Origin: Amycolatopsis oliviviridis
GTDB lineage: Bacteria; Actinomycetota; Actinomycetes; Mycobacteriales; Pseudonocardiaceae
NCBI RefSeq assembly: GCF_014654365.1
Contig: NZ_BNAY01000007.1
Location: 468,559-532,558 of the forward strand
DNA length: 64,000 bases
Direction of reading: 5' to 3'
Shown: in pieces, positions 43,973 through 52,303 of the stretch
How the letters are laid out: each line of letters starts with the position of its first letter
Position numbering within the stretch: the stretch's first letter is position 1
Made by a program: the position numbers and the translations under genes
The notes under the pieces: generated by a model
Database searches by the model: none
What the model was told of the DNA's origin: nothing
Seen by the model: the letters and a program-made list of their open reading frames with translations, nothing else

Positions 43973-45028
43973 ATGGCCAGCAACGGCAAGCGGATCGTGG
44001 TCACCGGTGCCACCGGCAATGTCGGCACCGCCGTGGTGCGCGCGCTCGGCGCGGACCCGGACGTGGGGTCGATCGTCGGCGTCGCAAGGCGCCCCACCCA
44101 GTGGCAGAGCCCGAAGACCGAGTTCGTCACCGCCGACGTCGCCCGCGACGACCTTCGTGCTGTGTTCGACGGGGCCGACGTGGTGATCCACTTGGCTTGG
44201 CTCTTCCAGCCCACGCATCGGCCCGAGGTGACGTGGCGGTCCAATGTGCTCGGTTCGATCCGGGTTTTCGAAGCCGTCCAGGCGATGCGGGTGCCGGCGC
44301 TGGTCTCCGCGTCGTCGATCGGGGCCTACTCGCCGCGGGACGACGATCGTCCCGTGACCGAGGATTGGCCGACCCACGGTTCGCCGCGATCCGCGTACAC
44401 TCGCGAAAAGGCTTATGTGGAAAGGGTTCTCGAGGCGTTCGACCGAAGCCATCCGCGGCTGCGCGTCGTGCGGTTGCGCCCCGGTTTCCTCTTCCAGAGG
44501 GCGGCAGCACCCGAACAACGACGCCTGTTCGGCGGGCCGTTCGTGCCCGGCAAGCTCGTGCGCCCGTCGCTGATCCCGGTGATCCCGGACATCCCGCAGC
44601 TGAGAATCCAGACCGCGCACACCGAAGACGTGGCCGACGCTTATCGGCGCTGTGCGCTTCAGGAGGTCAAAGGGGCGTTCAACGTCGCCGCCGATCCCGT
44701 GCTGGACACTCGCGGACTGGCGCGGATCTTCGGTGCCAAACCGGTGAAGGTGCCGGCCGTCCTCGTCCGGCGCGCGCTCGCCGCGGCCTGGTCGCTGCAT
44801 CTGGTGCCGGCCACACCAGGCCTGTTCGACGCCGTCCTGCACCTGCCGGTGATGGACTGCACGCGTGCCAGGGAAGAACTGGGCTGGACGCCGCGGTACT
44901 CGTCGGAGGACGCGATCCGGGCGTTCCTCGAAGGACTGCGTGAGGGCGGAGGGTTCCCGACCGAACCGCTGAGAGCGGACGTCGGCAGGGGCCACGAACT
45001 GGCCACCGGCGTGGGGGAGCGGCCGTGA
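43973..45028 (+). CDS. NAD-dependent epimerase/dehydratase family protein
   Basis: A 351-residue extended SDR: TGATGNVG at 11-18, a catalytic Ser in VSASSIGAYS, then SAYTREKAYVE with the YxxxK pair. The C-terminal half shows PVMDCTRAREELGWTP, a common ending. There is no strong ribosome-binding site, which fits the leaderless arrangement implied by the promoter eight bases upstream. Substrate unknown. Confidence 0.82.
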   Translation: MASNGKRIVVTGATGNVGTAVVRALGADPDVGSIVGVARRPTQWQSPKTEFVTADVARDDLRAVFDGADVVIHLAWLFQPTHRPEVTWRSNVLGSIRVFEAVQAMRVPALVSASSIGAYSPRDDDRPVTEDWPTHGSPRSAYTREKAYVERVLEAFDRSHPRLRVVRLRPGFLFQRAAAPEQRRLFGGPFVPGKLVRPSLIPVIPDIPQLRIQTAHTEDVADAYRRCALQEVKGAFNVAADPVLDTRGLARIFGAKPVKVPAVLVRRALAAAWSLHLVPATPGLFDAVLHLPVMDCTRAREELGWTPRYSSEDAIRAFLEGLREGGGFPTEPLRADVGRGHELATGVGERP

Positions 45029-45104
45029 ACGAGAAGGCTCTGCTTCACACTGGGCTCGCGCACTACGAGAGTGAACAAGGTCCTCGAACCGCGAAGGTGC
45101 TGAT

Positions 45105-45776
45105 ATGAGGGAACGATTCCATGGCGAACTGGGCGTCCTCGGCGACCTCCTGTCGACCATGTGCGGCATGGCGTGCGAGGAGCTGCGCCTGGCGAACCGG
45201 GTCTTCCTCGACCGGGACGTGGAAGCCGCAGTCGAACTGGCGACGGTCGAGGCGAAGCTGAACGCGGCGCGGACCGAATGCGAGGAGACGGCGCAGAAGC
45301 TGCTCGCTTTGCAGGCGCCGGTCGCCGGAGACCTGCGGACCGTGCTCGCGGCGGTGTTCTGCGCCGACCGCCTGGAGCGGATGGGTGACCTGGCCCAGCA
45401 CATCGCCGAGCAGGCCGCGCGAGAGCCCGAATTCGCCGTCCCTGCAGCGCTCGCCGGCAGGTTCGGTGAGATGGCCGGTCTGGTGTGCTCGATGGCGGAG
45501 GATCTCGGAGCGGCGATCGAAGGACCGACGGCCGAGGTGTTCCATTCGCTGGCCCGGACCGACGAGCGGGTCGACGCGTTGTACGAGGAGCTGATGACGC
45601 TGGTCACCGGCCCGGAGTGGGCCGACGGTGTGGGACCCGCGATTTCGGTGGCGCTGCTGGCGCGGTTCTACGAGCGCTTCGCCGACCAGGTCGTCTCGGT
45701 GGCCCGGCGGGTGGACTTCACGCTCACCGGCGAGCTGCCGGAATCCTCCGTGCGCGATGCTCCCGTCGAGCTGTGA
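45105..45776 (+). CDS. phoU: PhoU-type phosphate regulator
   Basis: A 223-residue protein of two PhoU three-helix repeats (about 10-100 and 115-205). LLALQAPVAGDLRTVLAAVF and RLERMGDLAQHIAEQA are the metal-binding helices of the first repeat; RFYERFADQVVSVARRV is the second. PhoU tempers PhoR/Pst phosphate signalling. No pst or phoR gene is near. A deletion-scarred relic of a second copy lies at 59626-59710. Confidence 0.88.
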   Translation: MRERFHGELGVLGDLLSTMCGMACEELRLANRVFLDRDVEAAVELATVEAKLNAARTECEETAQKLLALQAPVAGDLRTVLAAVFCADRLERMGDLAQHIAEQAAREPEFAVPAALAGRFGEMAGLVCSMAEDLGAAIEGPTAEVFHSLARTDERVDALYEELMTLVTGPEWADGVGPAISVALLARFYERFADQVVSVARRVDFTLTGELPESSVRDAPVEL

Positions 45777-45884
45777 GCGCCGGCGCGTGAGGGCGGCACA
45801 ACGACCACGGGACGTGGTCCACGACTGAGCGTTCTGGTACTTGCCGGTGGCGAGATCGGCCAGCCGGGCAAGGTCTCGGCGAGC

Positions 45885-46859
45885 TCAGCGGCTCACGGCG
45901 ATCTCTCGCTCCACGCTCGACAGCTTCTCAGGATTCCGTACGTGGTAGGCGCCGGTGACGTAGCCGTTCTCGACCCGCACCGCGAGCACGCCATCGATCT
46001 CACCATCGACACGGATGAGCAGCCCTGGGCCACCGTTGATCTGTACGAGCTCGACCGACCTTTTCGCCTCGCGTTTCCACCAGCCGATGGCCAGCAGGCG
46101 AGCGACCTTATCGGCGCCCACGATGGGTCGCGGCAGGGCGTGTTTGACTCCTCCGCCGTCGCTGAGGGCGACGACGTCCGGCGCGAGGATGTCGAGGAGG
46201 CCTTGTAGGTCGCCGGTTTCGACCGCTACCTGGAAGGCTTGGAGCGCGGCGCGGTGTTCGGTGGGGGAGCCGGTGCCGCGGGGTCTGCGTGCGGCGACGT
46301 GTGCCCGTGCCCGGTGGGCGATCTGGCGGACGGCGGCGGGGGTTTTCTCGACGGCTTGGGCGATTTCGTCGTAGTCGAGAGCGAAGGCCTCGCGCAGCAC
46401 GAACACAGCCCGTTCGGTCGGTGCGAGCGTCTCCAGCACCAGCAGCATCGCCATCGAGACGCTCTCGGCCAACTCCACGTCCTCGGCCACGTCCGGCGCG
46501 GTCAGCAGCGGCTCGGGCAGCCACGGGCCGACGTAGGACTCCTTGCGCCTGCCGAGCGTCCGCAAGCGTTTGAGCGCCTGCCGGGTGGTGATCCGGATCA
46601 AGAACGCGCGCGGGTCCAGCACTGTGCCGAGGTCGACGCCCACCCACCGCAGCCAGGTCTCCTGCAGGACATCCTCGGCATCGGCAGCCGAACCGAGCAT
46701 CTCGTAGGCGACGGTGAACAGCAGGTTGCGATGGGCCACGAACGCCTCGGTGGCCGTGTCCGTCGGTTGCTCGCGTGGTTCGCTCGTCGCCGATTCCTGA
46801 CTCTTCGTTCGCGCCTGTGCCATAGCCATACGATCCCGGCTCTCGCTGCTTTGTGACAT
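45885..46859 (-). CDS. ECF41-type sigma factor with SnoaL-like C-terminal domain
   Basis: A 324-residue sigma factor: sigma-2 (about 38-105), linker with WLPEPL (113-118), sigma-4 (about 140-190), then a SnoaL-like domain with DGGG (234-237) and NPEKL near the end. These three motifs define the ECF41 group, where the C-terminal domain replaces a separate anti-sigma factor. ECF41 genes normally regulate an adjacent oxidoreductase gene, as here. The ATG at 46859 is one choice; an ATG at 46829 is an alternative and the region between holds no conserved domain. Confidence 0.85.
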   Translation of the reverse strand: MSQSSESRDRMAMAQARTKSQESATSEPREQPTDTATEAFVAHRNLLFTVAYEMLGSAADAEDVLQETWLRWVGVDLGTVLDPRAFLIRITTRQALKRLRTLGRRKESYVGPWLPEPLLTAPDVAEDVELAESVSMAMLLVLETLAPTERAVFVLREAFALDYDEIAQAVEKTPAAVRQIAHRARAHVAARRPRGTGSPTEHRAALQAFQVAVETGDLQGLLDILAPDVVALSDGGGVKHALPRPIVGADKVARLLAIGWWKREAKRSVELVQINGGPGLLIRVDGEIDGVLAVRVENGYVTGAYHVRNPEKLSSVEREIAVSR

Positions 46860-47004
46860 CGACGGTCGGTGGCCTCCGTCACATGGCCGAGCTGTCACAA
46901 GGAGGGGATCACCGGGATCTCTTGCTCGTCATGGCACACCGGCTCGAGCAACCGATTCTCGGCATGCCCCCGGCCAGAACTACAGCGAGTAGGAGAGGCA
47001 GATC

Positions 47005-47760
47005 ATGGACATCACCACTTTCGCGGTGGCAGGAGCGACCGGGCGGCTGGGCCGCCACGTCGTAGACGTCCTCGCCGAACGGGGGCACAAGGTCGTGCCG
47101 ATGTCCCGGGCCACCGGCGTGGACATCATCACCCGTGAGGGGCTCGCCGAGGCTCTCAGCGGGGTCGACGTCATCATCGACGTCGCGTCGTGGCACGGCT
47201 CCGAGCAGGAAGCGGCGACGGACTTCTTCCGCACGTCGGCCCGCACTCTGCAGGAAGCCGGCCAGAAGGCAGGCGTCGCCGGGATCACCGTGGCGTCCAT
47301 CATCGGCGTCGACAAGGCCACCGCCGGCTTCCTCGCTGCGAAGAAGGTGCACGAGGAGCTCCTCCTGTCCGGCCCGCTCCCCGTCCGTATCCTGCGGGCC
47401 TCGCAGTTCCACGAGTTCGTCGGCCAGCTCCTGGACTGGAGGCAGGGCGACATCGCCTACCTTCCGAGCTTGCCGACGCAGCTCGTGGCCTGCCGCACCG
47501 TGGCGGAGGAACTGGTCGACCTGGCCACCGCTCCCGCTCCCGCCCAAGGAACACGGATCCCTGAGATCGCCGGGCCCCGCAAGGAAACCCTGGCGGACGC
47601 GGCTCGGCTTCTCGGCGCTCGCCGGGGCATCAAGGTCGTCAGCGTCGACGACTCCGGAATGCCCGATGCCGGGATCGCCGCCAAGGGTGGTTTCCTGCCC
47701 AGCCCGCACGCCAAGCTCGCCGGACTCACCTTCCAGGAATGGCTCGACAGCCAACCCTGA
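47005..47760 (+). CDS. NAD(P)-binding oxidoreductase (NmrA/atypical SDR), ECF41-linked
   Basis: A 251-residue atypical SDR: VAGATGRLGRHVV at the start, VDVIIDVASWHG, KKVHEELLLSGPLPVRILRAS. It lacks a classical YxxxK and fits NAD(P)H-sensing or NmrA-like proteins. Its position facing an ECF41 sigma gene is the conserved partner position for that sigma group. A ribosome-binding-like GTAGGAGAGGCAG lies before the ATG. Confidence 0.82.
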   Translation: MDITTFAVAGATGRLGRHVVDVLAERGHKVVPMSRATGVDIITREGLAEALSGVDVIIDVASWHGSEQEAATDFFRTSARTLQEAGQKAGVAGITVASIIGVDKATAGFLAAKKVHEELLLSGPLPVRILRASQFHEFVGQLLDWRQGDIAYLPSLPTQLVACRTVAEELVDLATAPAPAQGTRIPEIAGPRKETLADAARLLGARRGIKVVSVDDSGMPDAGIAAKGGFLPSPHAKLAGLTFQEWLDSQP

Positions 47761-47823
47761 GCAGGCCGTAAGAGGCCGTAAGCCAAGACGTCACGTCTCC
47801 CACGATCCCGGAGGAAGAACAGA

Positions 47824-49017
47824 ATGACGACACCGCTGGAATTGCCGCTGCACATGCGCCGGAACGGGCTCGACCCGGTCGAGGAGCTGGCGCGGGCTCG
47901 CGACCGCGAGGGGGTGGTGCGGGTGGAGACGCCGTTCGGTCTGCCCGCGTACCTGGTCTGCCGCCACGAGGACGTTCGCCGGGTCCTGTCGGATCCGGCC
48001 AAGTTCAGCAGCGCGCTGACGCCGTTCCCAGGAGCCGAGCAGATGACCGCCGAGGAACTGGCCAAGATGCAGGCTGGGCAGCTGATCGGGTTCGACCCGC
48101 CCGAACACACGCGGTTGCGCCGGATGCTCACCCCGGAATTCACCGTGCGCCGGATCCGCAGACTCGAGCCGCGGATCACCGAGATCGTCCAGGCGGCTCT
48201 GGATGATCTGGAGCAGGCGGGCCAGCCGGCCGACCTGGTCGAGCACTTCGCGCTGCCGGTGCCGTCGCTGGTGATCTGCGAGTTGCTGGGTGTGCCGTAC
48301 AGCGACCGCGCCGAGTTCCAGGAGCGTTCCGTTCGCCTGCTGGACACCTCCTTGCCGATGGAGCAGCGCATCGCGGCGCAGCGGGATGACCGCGCCTACA
48401 TGGCAGGTCTGGCGGCCTCCGCGCAGGCGGATCCGGGCGAGGACATGCTGGGCATGCTGGTGCGCGAGCATGGCGACGATCTCGGTACCGACGAGCTGAT
48501 CGGCATCGCGGGACTGCTGCTGCTGGCCGGGCATGAGACGACTTCGAACATGCTCGGCCTGGGCACCCTGGCCCTGCTGCGGCACCCGGACCAGCTGGCG
48601 ATGATCCGCGAGGATCCGGCGCGGGTCGAACCCGCCGTCGAGGAGTTGTTGCGCTGGCTGTCCATTCTGAACTCGCTGCCGCCGCGCACGACCACGACGG
48701 AGGTGGAGATCGCCGGGCACGTCATCCCCGCGGGCTCGCTTGTGATCTGCTCGCTTTCCGCCGCCAACCGCGACCCTGCCGTGATCGACGATCCCGAGCA
48801 CCTCGACATCACCCGGGAATCCACCGGCCACGTCGCCTTCGGACATGGCGTGCACCATTGCCTCGGGGCGCCGCTGGCACGGATGGAGATGCGCATCGCC
48901 TTTCCGGCGCTGCTGAAGCGCTTCCCCGGCCTCGCCCTGGCCGATCCGGATGAGCAGGTGGACTTCCGAGCCCTCAGCCTCGTATACGGCGTGAACAGGC
49001 TGCGGGTGACCTGGTGA
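47824..49017 (+). CDS. Cytochrome P450 (CYP105-like)
   Basis: A 397-residue bacterial P450. Oxygen-binding helix AGHETT (235-240), EELLR (273-277, ExxR) and haem-ligand C346 in FGHGVHHCLG are intact. GGAGG precedes the ATG. It follows the ECF41-linked oxidoreductase by 63 bases and may be in the same unit. No ferredoxin gene is adjacent, so electrons must come from elsewhere. Confidence 0.9.
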   Translation: MTTPLELPLHMRRNGLDPVEELARARDREGVVRVETPFGLPAYLVCRHEDVRRVLSDPAKFSSALTPFPGAEQMTAEELAKMQAGQLIGFDPPEHTRLRRMLTPEFTVRRIRRLEPRITEIVQAALDDLEQAGQPADLVEHFALPVPSLVICELLGVPYSDRAEFQERSVRLLDTSLPMEQRIAAQRDDRAYMAGLAASAQADPGEDMLGMLVREHGDDLGTDELIGIAGLLLLAGHETTSNMLGLGTLALLRHPDQLAMIREDPARVEPAVEELLRWLSILNSLPPRTTTTEVEIAGHVIPAGSLVICSLSAANRDPAVIDDPEHLDITRESTGHVAFGHGVHHCLGAPLARMEMRIAFPALLKRFPGLALADPDEQVDFRALSLVYGVNRLRVTW

Positions 49018-49271
49018 GCGGGAAGGCGCGTACTGGGCTCTGAGCAGGGGTACAGGGAAATGAGCTCAACGAGAAGGAGGTTCGACACGAGAAGCCGCTC
49101 GTGTTCGGCGAACCAGATGGGTTCCGGGTTCCCGTCGGGTATCCGCTGCCTCGGTCCATTGTGGATCGAGTATCACCGCGGCCACCACCACACCGAGGTG
49201 CTCGACGTCCCGCAGGGCAAGGGATCGGCCTGCCGGACGGCGCACGCCAAAAACCATCCGGTCGTGGAACG
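49018..49271 (+). other. Gene-poor stretch with a possible small-gene relic
   Basis: Bases 49040-49080 resemble the upstream and ribosome-binding region of the DUF2795 gene at 38.8 kb (a GGGTAC box followed by ACGAGAAGGAGG). The frame that follows is open for about 80 codons but has no recognisable domain, so I do not call a gene. It may be the remains of another duplicated stress gene. Confidence 0.35.
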
Positions 49272-49310
49272 ACGATGTGGCCGGCCCCGTGCTGGGGCCG
49301 GCCACATCGT
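49272..49310. terminator. Perfect 17-bp hairpin, probable terminator
   Basis: ACGATGTGGCCGGCCCC (49272-49288) and its exact reverse complement (49294-49310) flank a 5-base loop. It lies between the P450 gene and the convergent SRPBCC gene. No T-run follows, as is common in actinomycetes. Confidence 0.7.
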
Positions 49311-49400
49311 GTGCAAACGGCCTGGGTTGGGAGAACCGGCCGTCCTCCTCACCGCGTGGTCGGGCAACGACCCTGGTGCGGTGAGGTGGTCTGAAAGGGA

Positions 49401-49868
49401 CTAGGACTGACCAGGGCGCTGCACGTCACCGCGCCAGGCGCCGGTCTCGGAACCGCCGCGGTTTTCGAGGAAGGTCTTGAAGCGGTCGAGGTCGCCTTGG
49501 ACGCGGCGGTCGAGGATGCCGAGCTTGTCGGCGACGTTCTCCACGAATCCTTCGGGATCGATGTCCATCTGGACGGTGACCCGGGTCTTGTGTTCGTCGA
49601 GGCGGTGCACGGTGACGACGCCGGCGTGGTTCGGGCCGTCGTCGGACTTCCACGCGACGCGTTCGTCCGGGTGCTGCTCGGTGATGGTGGCGTCGAATTC
49701 CCTGGAGACGCCGGCCACGGTGATGGTCCAGTGTGTGTGAGTGTTGTCGCGCTGTTCGACTCGTTCCACGCCTTCCATGAAGTGCGGGAAGTCGGCGAAT
49801 TGGGTCCATTGGTTGTAGACGTCGGTGACCGGCGCCTCGACGTCGACGGACTTGGTGATCGTGCTCAT
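49401..49868 (-). CDS. SRPBCC (START-like) family protein
   Basis: A 155-residue cyclase/dehydrase-type SRPBCC protein: KSVDVEAPVTDVYNQWTQF, FPHFMEGVERVEQ, REFDATITEQHPDERVAW, and a C-terminal long helix. These proteins bind hydrophobic ligands; this branch is frequent in actinobacterial stress regions. AAGGAGG precedes the ATG and an exact stress-type promoter is at 49912-49936. A 71-base relic of its 3' end lies at 2033-2103, and a distant relative at 54618-55055. Confidence 0.85.
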   Translation of the reverse strand: MSTITKSVDVEAPVTDVYNQWTQFADFPHFMEGVERVEQRDNTHTHWTITVAGVSREFDATITEQHPDERVAWKSDDGPNHAGVVTVHRLDEHKTRVTVQMDIDPEGFVENVADKLGILDRRVQGDLDRFKTFLENRGGSETGAWRGDVQRPGQS

Positions 49869-49911
49869 CAAGCGCCTCCTTGGGGCTGGCCTGTTTCGTG
49901 TTCGCCTCCTG

Positions 49912-49936
49912 ATACCCCGCCACGGCCGGTCGAAAC
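49912..49936 (-). promoter_or_regulatory. SigB/SigF-type promoter of the SRPBCC gene
   Basis: On the minus strand: GTTT, 15 bases, GGGTAT; 43 bases before the ATG. Confidence 0.66.
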
Positions 49937-49960
49937 CAGCGAACGTCTCCATCGGCGGGA

Positions 49961-50200
49961 TCAGTCCGACCAGCCGACCACACCGACGTAGGCGAAGTTC
50001 TGGTAGCCGCAGCCGGTCCAGGTGACGAGGTAGCCCTCGGCACGTTTCTGCTGGGCGAGCTGAGAGCCGGCGGTGTTGCACTGGGCGAGGGTGGATCCGG
50101 TGATCGTCTGCTGGTAGTACGCCGGCGTGGCTTGCGCGGGCGTGGCGATGGTGAGTGACAGGGCGATGATCGCCGTGGCGGTACGCGGTTTCTTCAGCAC
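49961..50200 (-). CDS. Small secreted protein
   Basis: A 79-residue protein. Residues 1-24 are a signal peptide (KKPR, hydrophobic IIALSLTIA, cleavage after AQA). The mature 55 residues have two cysteines (about 41 and 64), probably a disulfide, and are rich in Gln, Thr and Tyr. I do not recognise a family. The GTG at 50200 is the only start compatible with the signal peptide. Confidence 0.65.
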   Translation of the reverse strand: MLKKPRTATAIIALSLTIATPAQATPAYYQQTITGSTLAQCNTAGSQLAQQKRAEGYLVTWTGCGYQNFAYVGVVGWSD

Positions 50201-50284
50201 AGGGACAGTCGAACACGTCGTCGGCTCCCGCCCTGTGGGTAGTTTCCGCAGTGAGCGAGCCGTCGAGACCGGCCTGACGTCGAC

Positions 50285-50309
50285 GAGTGAAATCCGGCAG
50301 AACGGGTAA
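50285..50309 (+). promoter_or_regulatory. Possible SigB/SigF-type promoter of the PfkB-SurE operon
   Basis: GAGT, 15 bases, GGGTAA, ending nine bases before the ATG at 50319. The -35 is poor. Confidence 0.35.
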
Positions 50310-50318
50310 AAGTTCGAT

Positions 50319-51242
50319 ATGACTGAAGGTCGAGTGGCGGTGTTCGCGCCGTCTCCGCAGCTGACGGTGACAGTGGAAGAGCTGGACGGGGCGCCGGACG
50401 TCCACGTGCACGCGGGCGGGCAGGGGGTGTGGCAGTCGCGGATGATCGACGCCCTCGGCGGACGGGCGGTGTTGTGCTGCGCCCTGGGTGGGGAGACCGG
50501 GCGGGTGTTACGGCATCTGGTCGGCGTCGATGCCGAGGTCCGCGATGTCGCGGCGCGCAACGGCGCCTACGTGCACGATCGGCGTGATGGCCGACGGGAC
50601 GAGGTGGTGCGGATGCCCGCGGACGCGTTGACCCGGCACGAACTCGACGATCTGTACGAGCTGATGTTGGTCCACGGTTTACGTGCGGACGTGGCGATCC
50701 TCAGCGGGCCTGACGAGGACGACGTGCCGGTGCCACATGCGGTGTACGAGCGGCTCACCCGCGATCTGGGCAGGCACGGCACGCCGGTCGTGGTGGACCT
50801 GTCCGGGGAACGACTCACCCGGGCACTCGCGGGCGGTCCGGCGGTGATCAAGGTCAGTCACGAGGAAATGGTCGAGGACGGGCTGGCAAAATCGGATTCG
50901 TTGTCCGATCTCGCGGACGGGTGCCGTGAGCTGGCGTCGGGCGGCGCCCGGGCGGTCGTCGTTTCCCGCGCGGCCGACGAGACGCTCGCCTGCCTCGAAG
51001 GCAGGCTGGTTCTGGCGGAGTCGCCCGACCTGACGCCGGTCGACACCCGCGGCGGCGGGGACTCGATGACCGCGGGGCTCGCGGTCGGCTTGGCGCAAGG
51101 CCGGTCGCTGGAGGACGCGGTGAAGCTCGGGGCCGCGGCGGGTGCGATCAACGTGACACGACACGGTCTCGGTTCGGGTAGCGACGGCGCCGTGCGGGAA
51201 CTCACCGGACGAGTACGTCTGAAACCGTGGGAGGCTTCCTGA
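50319..51242 (+). CDS. PfkB-family carbohydrate kinase (1-phosphofructokinase-like)
   Basis: A 307-residue kinase of the phosphofructokinase-B/ribokinase fold. HAGGQGVWQSRMIDALGG matches the sugar-binding region of FruK/LacC-type enzymes (usual form GGKGxNVA); the catalytic anion-hole motif is DTRGGGDSMTAG (usual GAGD), a noticeable change from Ala to Gly. Codon 64 is TTA. It starts a tight three-gene operon with surE and an MLLE-domain gene (one-base overlap with surE). The sugar phosphate is unknown. Confidence 0.82.
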   Translation: MTEGRVAVFAPSPQLTVTVEELDGAPDVHVHAGGQGVWQSRMIDALGGRAVLCCALGGETGRVLRHLVGVDAEVRDVAARNGAYVHDRRDGRRDEVVRMPADALTRHELDDLYELMLVHGLRADVAILSGPDEDDVPVPHAVYERLTRDLGRHGTPVVVDLSGERLTRALAGGPAVIKVSHEEMVEDGLAKSDSLSDLADGCRELASGGARAVVVSRAADETLACLEGRLVLAESPDLTPVDTRGGGDSMTAGLAVGLAQGRSLEDAVKLGAAAGAINVTRHGLGSGSDGAVRELTGRVRLKPWEAS

Positions 51243-51982
51243 TGCGTGCCCTGATCACCAATGACGACGGTATCGATTCGCCGGGCCTGACGGCGCTGGC
51301 CCGGGGCGCGGCGGACCACGGTTGGACGGTGGTGGTCGCCGCACCCGCGGCGGAAGCCAGCGGAACAAGCGCGGGGCTGACCGGCGCCGGGGGAGCGGGA
51401 CGGGTCGCGGTCGAACGGCGGGACCTGCCCGGCCTGCCCGGTGTGCCGGCGTTCGCCGTCGCCGCCCATCCCGGGCTGATCGCCTTGGCGGCTGCGCAGG
51501 GAACGTTCGGCGAGCCTCCGGAGATCTTGCTGTCCGGAGTGAACCACGGGGCGAACGTCGGGCGGGCGATCCTGCACTCGGGCACGGTCGGCGCGGCGCT
51601 GACCGCGTCTATCAACGGCGCCAGGGCTCTCGCGGTGTCTCTCGACGTGGGATTGGACCCCGGCCCGCGACCTCACTGGAACACCGCCGTCGCTGTCGCC
51701 TCGATCCTGTTCGACAGGCTTACGGAACTGCCCGCCGGCACGGTCTTGAACCTCAATGTGCCCGATCGTCCCGAGGCAGGGGCCCCGAAACGCACCTGCC
51801 TGGCCGAATTCGGCGCCGTACGCAGTCACATCCAGAACGGCGAGGACGGCGCGTTCACCCTCACCGCCGTCACGGGCGAGGGGCAGTTGTCGCCGGGCAG
51901 TGACGCCCGCCTGCTGAGTGAAGGCCACGCGACGGTGACCGCGCTGAAGTCGGTCGCCGAAGACCCTGGCCTGGACTGGTGA
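51242..51982 (+). CDS. surE: SurE-family 5'/3'-nucleotidase
   Basis: A 246-residue SurE protein: ALITNDDG with the metal-binding Asp pair at 8-9, SGTSAGLTG, and SGVNHGANVGRAILHSGTVGAA. SurE enzymes are metal-dependent survival phosphatases acting on nucleoside monophosphates and short polyphosphates, often stress-linked. Its ATG overlaps the pfkB stop and its stop overlaps the GTG of the next gene. Confidence 0.9.
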   Translation: MRALITNDDGIDSPGLTALARGAADHGWTVVVAAPAAEASGTSAGLTGAGGAGRVAVERRDLPGLPGVPAFAVAAHPGLIALAAAQGTFGEPPEILLSGVNHGANVGRAILHSGTVGAALTASINGARALAVSLDVGLDPGPRPHWNTAVAVASILFDRLTELPAGTVLNLNVPDRPEAGAPKRTCLAEFGAVRSHIQNGEDGAFTLTAVTGEGQLSPGSDARLLSEGHATVTALKSVAEDPGLDW

Positions 51983-52284
51983 ACGCCCGCATGCCTCCCG
52001 ACAACCGGGAAAACTGCTTATCCGCCGAAGAGCTCGCTGAGCTGAACCCGCAGCAGCGAAAGGCGCGGCTGGGCCAGGTGCTGTTGCCTCTCGTGCAGGA
52101 GCACCAGCCCATCCTGGCCGTGCACGTCACGAAAGCACTGCTGGAACTGGAGGACGACGAGGTGCTCGCCTTGCTTGAGAACCGCTCGCGCCTCGAACGA
52201 AAGATCGAGGACGCGACGGCCGAACTCGCGAGACAGGACGAATTGACGCGACGAGCCGGTCTTCGTCGGCACACCGACGGCTGA
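51979..52284 (+). CDS. Small protein consisting mainly of an MLLE/PABC-like domain
   Basis: A 101-residue protein. Residues about 16-84 align without gaps to the MLLE (PABC) domain of eukaryotic poly(A)-binding proteins: QRKARLGQVLLPLVQ corresponds to QKQMLGERLFPLIQ, then HxPxLA, VTKALLELEDDEVLALLE to ITGMLLEIDNSELLHMLE, and LxxKIEDATAEL to LxxKVDEAVAVL. From memory of the human protein about 40 percent of these residues agree. MLLE domains bind short PAM2 peptides. The GTG start overlaps the surE stop (GTGA), so it is coupled to the PfkB-SurE operon. Role in bacteria unknown; chance resemblance of a helical bundle is the main alternative. Confidence 0.65.
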   Translation: MNARMPPDNRENCLSAEELAELNPQQRKARLGQVLLPLVQEHQPILAVHVTKALLELEDDEVLALLENRSRLERKIEDATAELARQDELTRRAGLRRHTDG

Positions 52285-52303
52285 ACCGGCCCCGGCGCGG
52301 TTT

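Noticed and set aside
40657..44244. A minus-strand open frame far longer than catalase, running across the FUSC and epimerase genes
   Set aside because: The part beyond the GTG at 42762 is antisense to two recognisable genes and has no domain; the stress promoter and ribosome-binding site define the catalase start.
46893..46930. A possible ECF41 promoter: TGTCACA at 46893 and CGTC at 46927
   Set aside because: The two boxes are 27 bases apart; the spacing reported for ECF41 promoters is about 16, so I do not call it.
49060..49404. A 114-codon plus-strand frame between P450 and SRPBCC genes
   Set aside because: It crosses the perfect terminator hairpin and its composition is not protein-like, although the first 30 codons might be a relic.
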